The translations under genes and the position numbers were made by a program. Below are positions 1 to 11,036 of a stretch of DNA of 64,000 bases, piece by piece. The DNA is taken from the NCBI GenBank assembly GCA_023375675.1, contig JALQBC010000004.1, positions 620,001 to 684,000 on the forward strand. Direction: 5' to 3'. The stretch comes from Cytospora piceicola. Taxonomy: Eukaryota > Ascomycota > Sordariomycetes > Diaporthales > Cytosporaceae. The notes below the pieces were generated by a model. That model saw only the letters and a list, made by a program, of their open reading frames with translations, searched no databases and was not told where the DNA came from. Each line of letters begins with the position of its first letter. The first letter of the stretch is position 1.

Positions 1-512
1 ACTACCTGAAGGCCCTGGTCATGGCATTCAGGCTGAACGAGGCCGGCTTGATCAAGCGAGTATTCCAAGCTGTACCGCACCAGGACATTGCTCTGGTTGT
101 GGAGGATGTGCCACTTGTCTACGTCCCAAGGCTCCTCAGATTTGTCGCCGCTCAGACCGAGCAGTCACCACATATCGAGTTCTGCCTCCTTTGGATCAAG
201 GCCCTTGTCGACAAGCACGGCGCGTGGCTGACGGCCAACAGGGGTAAGGTTGATATTGAGCTGCGGGTTGTTGCCCGGGCTGTCACGAGGATGAGAGACG
301 AAATCCGCAGGCTGGCGGATGAGAACGTCTACATGGTTGACTACCTGCTGGGACAAGCCGGGACCAAGGATATTTCTCAGAAGGGCAACTCGCTGACTTG
401 GTCCGAGGCCGAGGTGGACGGCCCCAAGCTTCTCACTGGTCAAGATGGCCTGGCACTGGCCAGCATCCTGAATGAAGAAGTGTCTGAGGAAGAGTGGATC
501 GGGGTGGAATAG
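1..512 (+). CDS. PWP2: PWP2 (UTP1), C-terminal end, 5' partial
   Basis: The reading frame is open from position 3 and ends at TAG 510-512; the start lies left of the window. The visible ~169 residues match the C-terminal Utp12 helical domain of Periodic tryptophan protein 2, with the runs KALVMAFRLNE and VPRLLRFVAAQ, followed by an acidic tail ending EEEWIGVE. PWP2 is a WD40-repeat component of the UTP-B part of the nucleolar SSU processome, needed for 18S rRNA maturation. Its WD40 repeats would lie outside the window. No intron is visible here. The family call is recognition from memory; the frame and stop are direct observations. Confidence 0.85.
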   Translation, partial: YLKALVMAFRLNEAGLIKRVFQAVPHQDIALVVEDVPLVYVPRLLRFVAAQTEQSPHIEFCLLWIKALVDKHGAWLTANRGKVDIELRVVARAVTRMRDEIRRLADENVYMVDYLLGQAGTKDISQKGNSLTWSEAEVDGPKLLTGQDGLALASILNEEVSEEEWIGVE

Positions 513-1249
513 AGATTTGTCGCAGAGACATTATATGGTCAAACTATAAATACAGGCCACTGATACCCCTACCATCGGTCATTTGTCCATGTTGCCTCCG
601 ATATAGTCTTATAACATTGAATGAGGTGAGAACAACTGTCGGCGGCCACACTGGCTTACTTGTAGCAGAGCAGGGAGTAACGAACATCCGTTCACATCCT
701 GGTTAACTCTCTTCAATGTCGAAATGTCGAAACGACAAACCAGCTCTTTACAGAAACCGGCATGGAATTCGGGGGTTCGGGGCAACCTCAGATAATCGAT
801 GTGCGACTGGATGCCCATAATCGTACAATCACAGCTTCGCCTTGTCGGAATATCCTACATGACATGTTCGTCTTCCTATCCTTGGCAGATGCTATATATC
901 ATACTTTGAACTCCATACGTATATCGATTAGTCGAATACTTTAAACCCTTATTCCGCGTAACGGTTTGCATCACGCCGTCTCAGAGATTCCCTTGGCCAT
1001 ATGGACCACCCCCTGTCAGTACCAACAACCGTTAACCTCTTATCGCCCCTGGTTGCCCTTCGCAACTGATACATACGAAGTAAACAACCAACATCTGTGG
1101 ACTTTCTGCGACAGTTTTTCATGATCGCACCCCCTAGACCTTTCTCTCTTGTGCGCGGAACTGCACTCGCGCGATATTCAACTGTCATCTAACGTCGGTA
1201 CTTAGTTTTCCGAGGTGAATATCGACTGGCAGAGCAAACTGACGACAAA
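513..1249. other. Intergenic region downstream of PWP2
   Basis: About 740 bp without a supportable gene. It holds the PWP2 3' flank and one copy of a diverged repeat (798-863) that reappears at 2440-2506. Open frames here are short and show no recognisable protein. Confidence 0.6.
798..863 (+). repeat. Diverged direct repeat, copy A
   Basis: About 66 bp aligns with 2440-2506 with one single-base gap. Conserved blocks include TGCGAC, GGATGCC, ACAGCTT and GGAATATCCTA. Most mismatches are transitions, and copy A usually carries the C or G. The two copies bracket the Aurora-kinase pseudogene. Confidence 0.7.
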
Positions 1250-2316
1250 GTGCAGATGATCAAGACTACCTTTTCACGCATTCCACGGAGATCGAGTCCA
1301 ATGATTCTCCCAAATACGGCGTTTGAGGTGCAACAAAGCAAACCCACGACGATTCTTGTCACAACATCGTCCCAAAGGTCACAGGCAGACCCCATACCAC
1401 CTCCCCTTCTGACACCACAACCCATCTACAAGCAGTTCCATCTAGGTATGTTCGAGGTTGGCCGGCCGCTAGGCAAAGGTAAATTCGGGCGGTTTTATCT
1501 CGTACCGGAACGCTGTAGCGGCTATATCTGCTAATTGAAGACCCTGTACAAGGCCGAATTTAAAAAATACCAAATGTAGAAGCAAGTCTGCCACGACATT
1601 GAAATTCAGACCAACCTGCGTCATCCCAATGTCCTCAAACTTTACGGCCACTTCCACGACGACAAGCGGATATTTCTCTCGCTCGAATTCGCTGCACAGG
1701 GAGAGCTTTACAAGCAACTGCGTAGAGAGCATCGTTTGCCCGAACGGAAAGCCGCCTAGTATACTGCACAGATAGCGAGCGCTCTTAAGCATATGTATCG
1801 CAAGCACGTTATACACCGCGATATAAAGCCCGAGAACGTTCTGATCGGTATTCAGGGAGAACTCAAGCTCTCGGACTTTGGCTAGAGTGTACACGCGCCA
1901 ACTACTCGCAGGCTGACTAAATGTGGCACCCTGGATTACCTGCCCCCAGAGATGTGTGATCCTCGGCGACGTGATCAACCTTACGACGAGAAAGTGGATC
2001 TCTGGTCTCTTGGGGTCTTACCATATAAGTTCCTGGTTGGAGCAGCACCATTCAAGGATACGCCTGTCTTAACGCAACGAAAGATCACCAGGGCTGAAAT
2101 GTCGGTCCCTCCATTCATCAGTCCCCAGGCCAGAGACCTGATTGAACGTGTAAGTCTTCCTTCTATAAGTCTCGATATTAGGGCAGTTCTAACCAACCCC
2201 AGCTGCTTCTCCTCGATGCTAGCAAGAGACTCCCTTTGAAAGACGTGCTTATACACCCATAGATCGTAAAGCATTGCTTAAAGGACGATGAAAAGTCTCT
2301 CTACAAGGATATATAA
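1250..2316 (+). pseudogene. Degenerate Aurora-type Ser/Thr kinase (Ipl1/Ark1-like)
   Basis: One frame from ATG 1250 reads as a full Aurora-like kinase: glycine loop GKGKFGRFY, catalytic loop [23 protein letters not shown] activation segment, and EKVDLWSLGVL. It is broken by TAA at 1532, TAG at 1577, TAG at 1757 and TAG at 1883. After a plausible 53-bp intron (2150-2202) another TAG follows at 2260, where Aurora kinases have the HPWI tryptophan. At 1883 TAG replaces the W of DFGWS, and at 1757 it replaces the Q of KAAQY. These three fit C:G to T:A changes at CpA, the RIP signature; the stops at 1532 and 1577 are not simply explained this way. Glycine-loop and ATP-site residues also look altered. 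A functional Aurora gene is expected elsewhere. The end is approximate. Confidence 0.88.
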
Positions 2317-2509
2317 CGAAAGCGCCTGTCAAGTGCTTCCTTAGCACTACATAGAGTTTATGATTTTTAGAATATATACCCTAGGGTAATATCAAGTAGA
2401 AAGGGTTTATATCTTAGGAACCTCGTTCCTTCAACGAGGGATATGCGACCGGATGCCTAGAATTATATAATTACAGCTTAGGCGTATCGGGAATATCCTA
2501 GATACGATA
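2280..2509. repeat. AT-rich decayed sequence with diverged repeat copy B (2440-2506)
   Basis: AT-rich stretch downstream of the dead kinase. It contains repeat copy B at 2440-2506, matching 798-863 with mismatches mostly toward A/T, and a short inverted repeat, CCTCGTT at 2421-2427 facing AACGAGG at 2433-2439. It abuts the 3' end of the questin-oxidase-like gene, so that gene's last codons are uncertain. Confidence 0.6.
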
Positions 2510-4131
2510 TTAATTTTCTTCTCGGAAGATGTTGGAAACTCCATTGTATTCAGTGTTACTTACCTTCCAGGCGCCTTCGTGCCCTTGGCCAAACACCCAC
2601 TTCTGCCCTGGACTCAACATGGAGTCCAGAATCAGGCGATGTATTCTCAGCCAAGTATCATCCCCCGTGATTATCATCCAATCGCGATCTTCATATTCTT
2701 TCGATATATCTTGACAGATCGCGGCTGCCCTGGCGAGTTTGATGGCGTGTCCCTCATCCTCCATGGCATGATATTCCGCCATGATGTCTTTGAGGTACAA
2801 AGTGAATATGTGCTATGCAATTTCAAGGATCTTTTGCAAGAAGCGAATTACTTACCAGTAACGGATGCAGTAACGAGGTTCTTGGGCTGGTAAGCCTTGA
2901 TGTCTTCCAGAGACAGATCAGGCACGCCTATGACGGCGTAAAGCAAAATGTCCAGGCGGATCTTCCACTCCAACAGGCGGACCTTGGTCTCAACTGGGAT
3001 CCACGACTGCGAGTTGATGAACAAGTATAGGGGAGCAGCGTTGACGAAGTGGCTGTTAAATGTCAGTATCTCCTGGAAGTAGGAAACAACGTGAGTCTGA
3101 TAAAACAAAGCTGACTTACATGAAGTAGAAGTTGAACTTGTTGAGCTTGGGTGGATGGAACGCGGCACCAGCAGCCGCGAACATCACAGTGTTGAACATC
3201 TCGACCGTCTTCGCCCCCAGCTCCTCAGGCCTCACCTTGACCTTGCTCATGATTTCGACCACCTCATCCGGAGCGCCACTCGTGACCCAGTCCCAGTACC
3301 TGGTGTCGCCGTCCACCTTCGCCAGCCCCGGCCGATCATGTGCCTCCCTCAACAGGGACGCAATACTCGGCAGTTTCTTACCACTCTCCCCCGCCTTACC
3401 GTAATACTCATTAGCACTATTCTCAGCTGTAAACAACGCCTCCTTCAAATCATCCTGGTGAACACAAGCCTGTGCGAGCGCCTCGGCCACGACCGCCGGC
3501 TGCCCCCACTCCATGCCGAACATGAGCTGGATCAGGGGGTGTATGATGCTCCCGTGGAGCCGCACCAGCAGGTCGTCGGCGGCCTCGGTCCCGGCGAACA
3601 GGTACTCGGACACGACGGCCTCCCACCCCTTGTCGGCGATCTCGCGCTGGAAGAAGGCAAGGAAGTCCGGGTAGTACTGGCCCTTGCCGAGGTACTTGGC
3701 TGCGTGGTCCCAGGACTGGAGCTCTTCGACCACGTGCTGGTGGGTGGGCATGGGGGCCCGCTGGTAGCCTGCGTTGTCGTCGAAGCCTTTCTGGAGATGA
3801 GCGGCGTTGGCCCCTGTGCCGAAGAGGGTGAGGAGATGGTGGGCGGTCTTGATGGGTATGTCAGTCAGTGTTGTCTTTGGGAGTTCCGCCCCGGGGTTCT
3901 TGGGACTGTTCACTTGCATGGTTGTGGAAACCGCTGTCGTTGAAGAAAACATGATGCTTCTAAAACCGTCGTCAGTCTGATGCTATTCAAACCCAGTCTC
4001 AAATAAATATTCACCTCAAGATCTTCCTGGAGGAGTTCAGTGACTTTTGCGGCAGCCTCATCGGTCTGCTTCACCCTCCCCCACACGCCGACATTCTGGG
4101 CATCGATGAGGACCTTGTGTGCTGTCGCCAT
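2510..4131 (-). CDS. Questin-oxidase-like / AflY-family oxidoreductase (DUF4243)
   Basis: Predicted exons, 5' to 3': 4131-4015, 3959-3918, 3847-3120, 3052-2856, 2787-2510. The start MATAHKVLIDAQNVGVW, the segment KHHVFFNDSGFHNH joined to TAHHLLTLFGTGA, and the later KVRLLEWK segment fit the family of questin oxidase and AflY/HypA, which perform Baeyer-Villiger-type steps in anthraquinone and aflatoxin pathways. Introns are short with consensus donors, except intron 2 (3917-3848), which starts GCAAGT and ends AAG. The GC-AG junction is needed to keep the conserved frame. The 3' end is uncertain: a GTAAGT donor follows the GAWK codons near 2570, so another exon may lie in the decayed repeat beyond. 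The substrate is unknown and no polyketide synthase lies in the window. Confidence 0.85.
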
Positions 4132-5245
4132 GGTACCGGCTTTTCGAAGGGGCAAGATATGTTTTGGACCAAGAGCCCTGCTGCTGACCCTAGAGAAGAT
4201 CATCTGCAACAAAGTCTTATATGGTATGCTGTTGATGGGCTTACAAACATACTCAGATCCCACCTTTACGAAACCTCGGTCTGACCTGGCCAATGGGGCC
4301 CTCCCCTGATGGTTGCACATGATGCGGTTCCATCTCCTCATTCTCCGACCGGGCTGATCTCGAGGCCGAGCAAATTCAGTCAACATGGTCTCTAAACTAG
4401 GGCTCGCGGCGCGCCGGATGATGGCGAGTGGTAGGTGACATATCTATCCGAGTGCACACGCGCGGCGGAACACCCTGGGTCACAGCTCCCTTCTGCACTA
4501 CCTATTGTTCCGTAGTCCGTAGTCCGAGGTTTCGAGGTGCAATGGATGCTGTGTTAGCTGTCAGCAAGCTCGGCGGCAACCTCCGCGCCCGAACATCGGT
4601 TTTAACGTCGTCACTGGTCGGCGCTGAGGTTGGCTCCTTGTACACGACGGACCCGCTCTGGATGCAGACATGAAAGCAGGGTTCATAGCCTTGTACTATC
4701 TACGTGTGTAGTGGTGTACTGCGTGGGTGCAGATGCTCCTTCTGATCACCTCGGCAGTTTGGACAGCCTACAAAACATAAACTCCCCAAGCGATTATTGA
4801 TACGGCCGGCTCTTCTTGGGTCAGATAACACCAATCTCATCACACCTAACGTGTTTCGCCGACATACACTCTTTCATTGTCCACAATAAGTATTATTCTA
4901 TCGTCATATAGACTTCAACCATGATATCTTGATATGCTCGCTTAACTTCATCTTTACCTCCCAGTGAGGAACCACCAACTTGTCACCCGTTTCCCGAACC
5001 TCTTGACCAGACTGTTGCGCCAGATCACGAGATTTTGGGTTTTCATCCGCTAGAAGCGTTGACCTTGACCCGAGAAGAAGCCTGCTTGCGCCGTTCCTGA
5101 TGCCTTTTTTGAATCATCGTGTTCGTTCGTCCCGCTCGTACTGTAATCATCACCCGCCACATCTATAAGCAGTATGCTTGCTTCCAATTTTGGTCACATG
5201 GTGTGGACAAGCCCCATTATGGCTTCAGTAGTCCCTCCAGTTGGA
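4132..5245. other. Intergenic region
   Basis: About 1.1 kb holding the 5' flank of the questin-oxidase-like gene and the 3' flank of the inositol phosphatase. Small open frames here have no recognisable content. Confidence 0.6.
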
Positions 5246-8200
5246 TTATCGATCCGAGATCAGACTTTGGCTTGTTTTTAGATCATACCCAATGACCTGA
5301 GTGAGGTAGTGCAGTCTGCAATTACCAGTTAGCTCTTGATCCCAACAAATGACGGACTGCTTCGGGGCAACTCACTTCTCCTGCACGACCTCGTGGTCCT
5401 TGACGTCCTCAAACCTCTGTTGGGACTCGATCCACGCGACCGCTCTCCTCTTAGGCGAGATCTTCTTGATCGTCAGCCTGAACTTGCCCGTGACAGGCCT
5501 GTGGTCCGACACCCGGACCTCATGCCGCCTGTAGTCGACTTGCTGTATCCGCCCTCTGCCGCGATACAGGAGACGATCACACCATGCCGGGCTACGCTTC
5601 TTTTCACTTGTGTCGTAGTTATCTGTGCCGACATCATATTTGTACGTCGGTGCGAAGGTGATTGGCATTTCTTCAAAGGCGCGCAATCTGAAGTCAGGTC
5701 GACGGCGCCGAGCAACAAGAAGCTGGTCTCGGTCGAGTAGCTTGGATAGATTGCCCTGCTTCACAGCAATAACAACCGTGTCACGGCTCATGGTGTCGAT
5801 ACGGTAGTTCAGGTCGCCATTAAGAATGATGAGCTCATGGTCCAATACCATGGTACCATCACCGCCACCCGTATAGCTGTCCATTCGGACACTCGGGTCA
5901 CGCTCGGGTGGCAGAATCGGGGCCTCGAGGATGGCCGTAATGTCGTTGTTGCGGCTCTGGACTTGGGACTGTCCTGCTGCCAAGTGACAGTTGAAGAAGC
6001 AGAGTGATGTATCGTCAACCATGAAGCGGATGATGATACCACCCTTGTTACCGTGCAAACCGCCCATGCCTCGCTTCACCTCGGCGGTGCTCAGGTTTGA
6101 TATCCGGTCTCTAACATCAGCTTTGACGAAGACGCAAGTGAATAGTCCCACCATGTGAGAGACCTGCAGGAGGTGGTACAAGTCGCCGGCCATGTAGTCG
6201 TCTAGATTTCTGATCAGGAAGTCCCTCCAGTCCCGGTACTGGTGGCTCATGCGCTCCTGGTCCGATTCCTTTTTCTTGGACTTGAAGAATCGCTTGGCAG
6301 TGGCGGTCTTGTCTTCCAAGTCGACGAGTTCCTGGAAGCCGAAAATCAGAATGTCGGGTGAGTCGCTGTGTTGAAGCAAGTTCTGTATGAAAACAGAATC
6401 CGAATCGGAATACCTTAGGCTGTTTGGTGTTGAAGCTCCGGCATTCCAGGTCATGATCATTGCTTTCAGTGTGTCGAATTCGCAGTACTCGACGTCTTTC
6501 GCCTTCATCTCATCTTCCAGCCAATCATCTTGCAGCATCCCATCCCATACTCTGATCGCATTGTCCGCGCCCAGAGAGAGCACTTGGTGTCGTCCTAGCC
6601 GGTAACTGGCAGCCTGGTCCGCGATAATTTTCAAGACGGGATTGTCATGGGCTTGCCACTCCTTCTTGAGAGCCCATGGGCTCTGGGTGATATCATAGAC
6701 ACATATCCTGCCATTGCTGTAGCCCGCCCATATATCCCCACATGTCCCTTGCAGTGAATTGATCTTGAAGGTGCTTACGTTAAGGACCTCCAAGCAGCAG
6801 TGGTCCTTCGTGGAGTACACACTAACTTTCCCGTCGCTGTGCCCAAAGAACACCTTGCCGGGGGCAGATGGGAGAACCGCACCGGAAGTAATTTCGCCTG
6901 CCGACTCTTGATATAGGGCGCGGAGAAGCACCTGGAACTGAGCCTTTCCGTCCACTGTCGGAAGGAAGACACGGATCTCCCGGCCGTTCGCATGCCATAG
7001 CTCATCGCCGACAACCATAGAGAACGTGTGAGCCTTGGGGACTCGGAAAGACTGGTGGGGATGGCCTGTTAAGTCGGGCACTGCGTCAGGCCCGGGTCCC
7101 CATACGTGTAATGTTCCAGTCTCATCCAAGGACCACAGCTCGTTAAAGTGGCGGTATATCTTGACGATCGCATTCCGCTGATGGGCGGCAGTTTTGGTGT
7201 AGACGAGGCCCTGAGTCGCGATATCGGCCTCCATCAGATCCCCGTTATTGTTGCCTATCCACAATCTCTTTCCTTCCTCGTCAACGTTCATGCCAGGTTT
7301 GAAGACCACCGCACTAGCCTTCAGTCCCTCTCCATGTGCGAAACTCATCAGCAGCTCTCCGTCCCTCAAGGACCACACCCTGGTAAGGTGCCCAGAGGTG
7401 CACACAAGGTCACCGCAGACGTCGAAATTTCGTGGGTCTGACTTTGTGACGATCTCGTGTTGACCGTGCTTGACGTACGGGGGTCTCCGGTTTGTGTTAG
7501 ATGTATCTGGGTATGCTGTGTTGACTACTCCACTCGCTTCTGCAGGCTTTGGCTCGATAGGAGCGGCAAGTATTGCAGAATGTCTTGGGTCGTTCTGAGG
7601 CCTATCCGCACCTTTATGAGAGACCGTATTTGACCTGCCTTGTATGGTACGCTGTTGTGGCGGAGGTGGTTGTGTGAGAGGCGTTGAGACGGTCCGTTTC
7701 TGATTTGATGGTAATTCAGCTACATTGGGTGTCGAGACGCCAGGCCGCGGAGGTCTCGGTGGCGGTATTTTCTCCATTGCTGTAGATGCCTGCTCGATTG
7801 CCGTACTCTGTGGCCTCGTTGGCAACGCTGGTCGTGGCTCTCCTGTGAGATCCGGCGTAATCTGCCCCCTTATGGACCCGTTCAAGTCCACCTCTTTAAC
7901 CCGCTTCTTGCTAGCGATGGTAGGATGGAGTGGTGGGGGGTCGAAGCCAGTCTGAAAAGTGTTGGCCCTTGCAATAGACTCTCTTGACTGCCGTGGTCTG
8001 CTCGGCACTGATGGCGGCGAGTCCTCGTCGACACTGACCGAGCCACTGCTTGGTGGACTGCTAAAGGGCGACACTTTCTCCGCTAAATGTGTCTTCACCA
8101 CCTCCGTCGGTCCGTCCACTACCCATGAATCCCTAGACCTTATGAGTGGCTTCTCCGAGCGGTGCACTGGTGGAGGTGTGTCTGTTTCGCGCTGGCGTCG

Positions 8201-8925
8201 AAGCTCGGCGGACCGTCGAGGAGGGGGCGGCGAGGGAGGTTTGAAAGCTGCGACTTTGGGCGAATTGCGAGGATCGCGACCCGCCGCAGAGCGGGTGCGA
8301 CTGGGTATCGTGAAAGGTTTCCCTGCTACAGCAGGCGGTGCCGACGGCTTGACGACATCATCCGAGTTCAAGAAGCTCGGCTGGTCGTTCAAAGCGACAT
8401 TCAGAGACCTTCCCTTCGGAGGCGAGTGTGGTGGATCGACGGTGAAGGCGGGAGCGGGTACAGGACGCGGCGTGAGTGGAGGGGGAGGAAAGGCGCTGCG
8501 CGCAGGCGACTGCGGCGTCCCATTCTCCTTTGGGAGATGGGGCGCAAGCCCTGGCTTGTTCTTGGGTATCGGGGGTGGTTCCTTCAAGGTCGCAATCGGC
8601 TCTCGAGCTTTGTCCGGCTTTGGGCCTGGGGAAGCTGTTCGACTTGAGGGCTGAGCTAGCTGTGGTTGCTGCGGTTGTGGTCGCGGTGGTTGCGGTGGTT
8701 GCGGTGGTTGTTGCGGTGGTTGGGAATGTTCACCATCCTTGCCCATGTTCTCGAAATGCGATAGAAGGGATGAGACGGGTCTCTGCTATGTTGTCAGTGA
8801 TCCGGGAGGTACTGGAGGCACCGGTGTGAACCGAGGAGGGGCGAAGGCTTCTGATAGCCTCCCATAGCGGGCAAACTCACGATGGACGAACCATCAGGCC
8901 CTCCTTCTCCTTGAGGAGTTGCCAT
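5246..8925 (-). CDS. Inositol polyphosphate 5-phosphatase with N-terminal beta-propeller
   Basis: Predicted exons: 8925-8881, 8782-5376, 5315-5246 (about 1173 aa). The first exon gives MATPQGEGGPDGSSI, joined in frame to RPVSSLLSHFENM. About 400 residues are proline-rich and disordered, with a PQ/PP-repeat start. A WD40-like propeller (about 460-780) follows, then the IPPc catalytic domain (about 790-1135) with FGFQELVDL, GGLHGNKGG, NCHLAAG, LNGDLNYRI, PAWCDRLLYRG and SDHRPV, i.e. all active-site motifs. It should remove the 5-phosphate from phosphoinositides or inositol phosphates at membranes. A TGA follows at 5374-5372, but that stop lies inside a GTGAGT donor. A CTAAC branch site and TTGCAG acceptor follow, so I prefer a short last exon ending at TAA 5248-5246. 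Confidence 0.88.
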
Positions 8926-10413
8926 GTCGTGGTGATGCTGGGTCGGGATGGATGTAGTATGGAGCAAGTTAACGGCGGGGCTTGGGCTCTTGCGGTGCCC
9001 ATCACTCCCAGACGGAGGAGTAATGAGTGGCAGAAAACATGTAGGCCCAGAAGAACGGGTGTGCTGCGGTGATGATCGACTTGAAAAGGGGTTTGTGCAT
9101 CGGTTGGCCCAGGAGCGCCGTATCGATCAAAGCCCAAGACAAGACTATACCGGGTACAGAATATAGGGTACTTGGTGCTGCTGCTGCTGCCTTTGCGGTC
9201 CGGCGCTGCGCTTCTGACCGGCAATGGCAATGTTGTGTGGCAGGTGTGGTTGTGGTGGTGCGTATTAAGTGGGTTGGGCTGGGCGGTGCTGGCTTAAATT
9301 GCGTCAGAGGCCCCCTTATTTTGATGTAGGGATTTACGTATACATAGTAAGTTTACTGTGTACGGAGTATCGAAAGAACGGAGCGCGCTTGGGTTTGGGG
9401 AAAAGTCAAAGGATCGCATTCTTCCTAACTTATGCGTACAATTAGCAGTGGAAAGAAAGGCGTGAGCTGGTCTATATACATGTCACCGTAATTAAAACTA
9501 ACAATAATCTCAGCAACACCCAATATCAAAGCCATAGTCGCCAAGTAAGCAGGGGTGGTATACTTAGAGGTCATGGCCGTGTTTCTGCTAAGTTTAGGTG
9601 ACCTGGGCCTGGCTTGTGGTCAAGTGCTTGTAGGAGATACTTTGAAGTCAACAACACTTGGGACATTTCTAGACACCTGAGAGGCCAGCCATCATGTCAC
9701 GAGGACTTGTTGCTAGCGGACAGTTATTTGTCAACCAGGAACACTCGAAACATGGTTGGCCTAACCACGAATTAAGTACTCAAGTACATTATAAGCCTCA
9801 CTTTGGTGCCTTAGGGTGCCTTTTAAGGTACCGCGACCATTTATCTGACTAGCATTTACTGTTACACAGTAAAAAGCTATTGCGTCTAAGGACTGACTGT
9901 CCAGGGAATCCCGTTTTTTTCTATCTAGTATAAACCTTTATAGCCATTTGTGTAAAGCATAGTGGCCCTGCTTATGTACCTACTGACTCGAGGAAGTCAT
10001 GATTTCATCAGGTCGTATACCATCACTGTGTTAAACGCGTAGTAGCTGTGCCAGTGAGAGCTGTACCGAAAGGGCTCACAGCGCACGCTGTAACAAGGTG
10101 GCAGCATCCCTGTGCCGCTAACATGGTTCCCGGCAGGCACTTAACATACCACTAATAACCCTACCAGCACTGTATAACCCTGTTAACCCTTACCCTCTCC
10201 CGTGCTGTCCCGCGACTGGAACCCCAATTCAAACCTCCCAGCTCTTAAAAAGAATAATCTCATTGCAGCAGCACCTACCAAGACTTAAAAGTGACAATCA
10301 CGACGGTACTCTTCCACACATACAACTCGCCGTCTACAATCTCAGAAGTTTTGCACCGAGAAACTACACTTACGCCTACAGACTTCATTAACTACGTGGT
10401 CCCCATTACCAAG
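8926..10413. other. Divergent intergenic region (5-phosphatase / DUF4748-like gene)
   Basis: About 1.5 kb between two divergent starts, presumably carrying both promoters and leaders. The DUF4748 side has short C-rich stretches and TATA-like AT runs. I see no supportable gene or RNA. Confidence 0.6.
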
Positions 10414-11036
10414 ATGAACACTGTAAGTTATATACTGCAGCTGGTGCATGGGTAAAGGCTTGCCATTAGAACCGATTTAGCTAACTTGCATCCTTAACAG
10501 GTCAAGTCTTTCTGGTAAGCACAACATATTGCATAATGCGACAAAGCAGTAGAATCCCTTCCAGACTGACAACATGAACTCTATAGGGCGGGCTGGGGCT
10601 CTCTTTGTCTTGGTAAGACACCCATTCTCACGCAAGGCCGAGACTATTCTTCGAAACATGACAGCTACTAACACAGTTTGTCTCCACAGCTGGTGCCGGC
10701 GCATACGTCTTCGCCAAGAGGAGCATCAACGCCGACCGACAGGCTCGCCTCGAAGAGCAGCATAAGAAGAGAGTCATGATCGCTTCCCTCGAGAACGGCG
10801 ACAATGTCCCCTCTCACCCGGCTGCCTCCTCCAACACGGCCGGCAAGATTCCCGTTAATGACGGTTCTCCGCCAAAAGAGTGTGTGGTAGCCTCTCCAGG
10901 CCGAGAGATGGACACCGATCCAGCCCCAGTGAGACACCAGCCGTTGACGGAGCACGAGCGCGTCTATGGCAAGAGCAAGTACGAGGCTGCCGAGCCCTAC
11001 AGAAGCAAGAAGGGTGATCGGTTCTCCAACATCTGA
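10414..11036 (+). CDS. Small DUF4748-like protein encoded by four exons
   Basis: Predicted exons: 10414-10422, 10501-10514, 10587-10612, 10690-11036 (131 aa). The first three are only 9, 14 and 26 nt, each flanked by GTAAG(T/C/A) and AG with phases that close exactly. The spliced start reads MNTVKSFWAGWGSLCLAGAG followed by AYVFAKRSINADRQARLEEQ. That is a short hydrophobic segment (about residues 7-24) followed by a basic stretch, as in the fungal DUF4748 family of small, probably membrane-anchored proteins. The rest is hydrophilic and low-complexity, ending YRSKKGDRFSNI. Function is unknown; a mitochondrial location would be a guess. The tiny exons make this gene easy to miss or start wrongly at a later ATG. 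Confidence 0.78.

Noticed and set aside
2421..2439. CCTCGTT/AACGAGG hairpin as terminator or element end
   Set aside because: Only 7 bp, in decayed AT-rich DNA; fungi do not use bacterial-type hairpin terminators, and no element structure was found.
3155..3943. Long plus-strand open frame of 262 codons
   Set aside because: It is opposite exon 3 of the questin-oxidase-like gene, whose protein is recognisable; the plus-strand translation is His/Leu/Val-rich and shows no family.
4428..4673. Small plus-strand open frame in the 4.1-5.2 kb gap
   Set aside because: No recognisable protein, no splice context, and a length expected by chance.
7959..8654. Plus-strand open frame of 231 codons
   Set aside because: Antisense of the proline-rich N-terminus of the inositol phosphatase; Gly/Ser-rich shadow.
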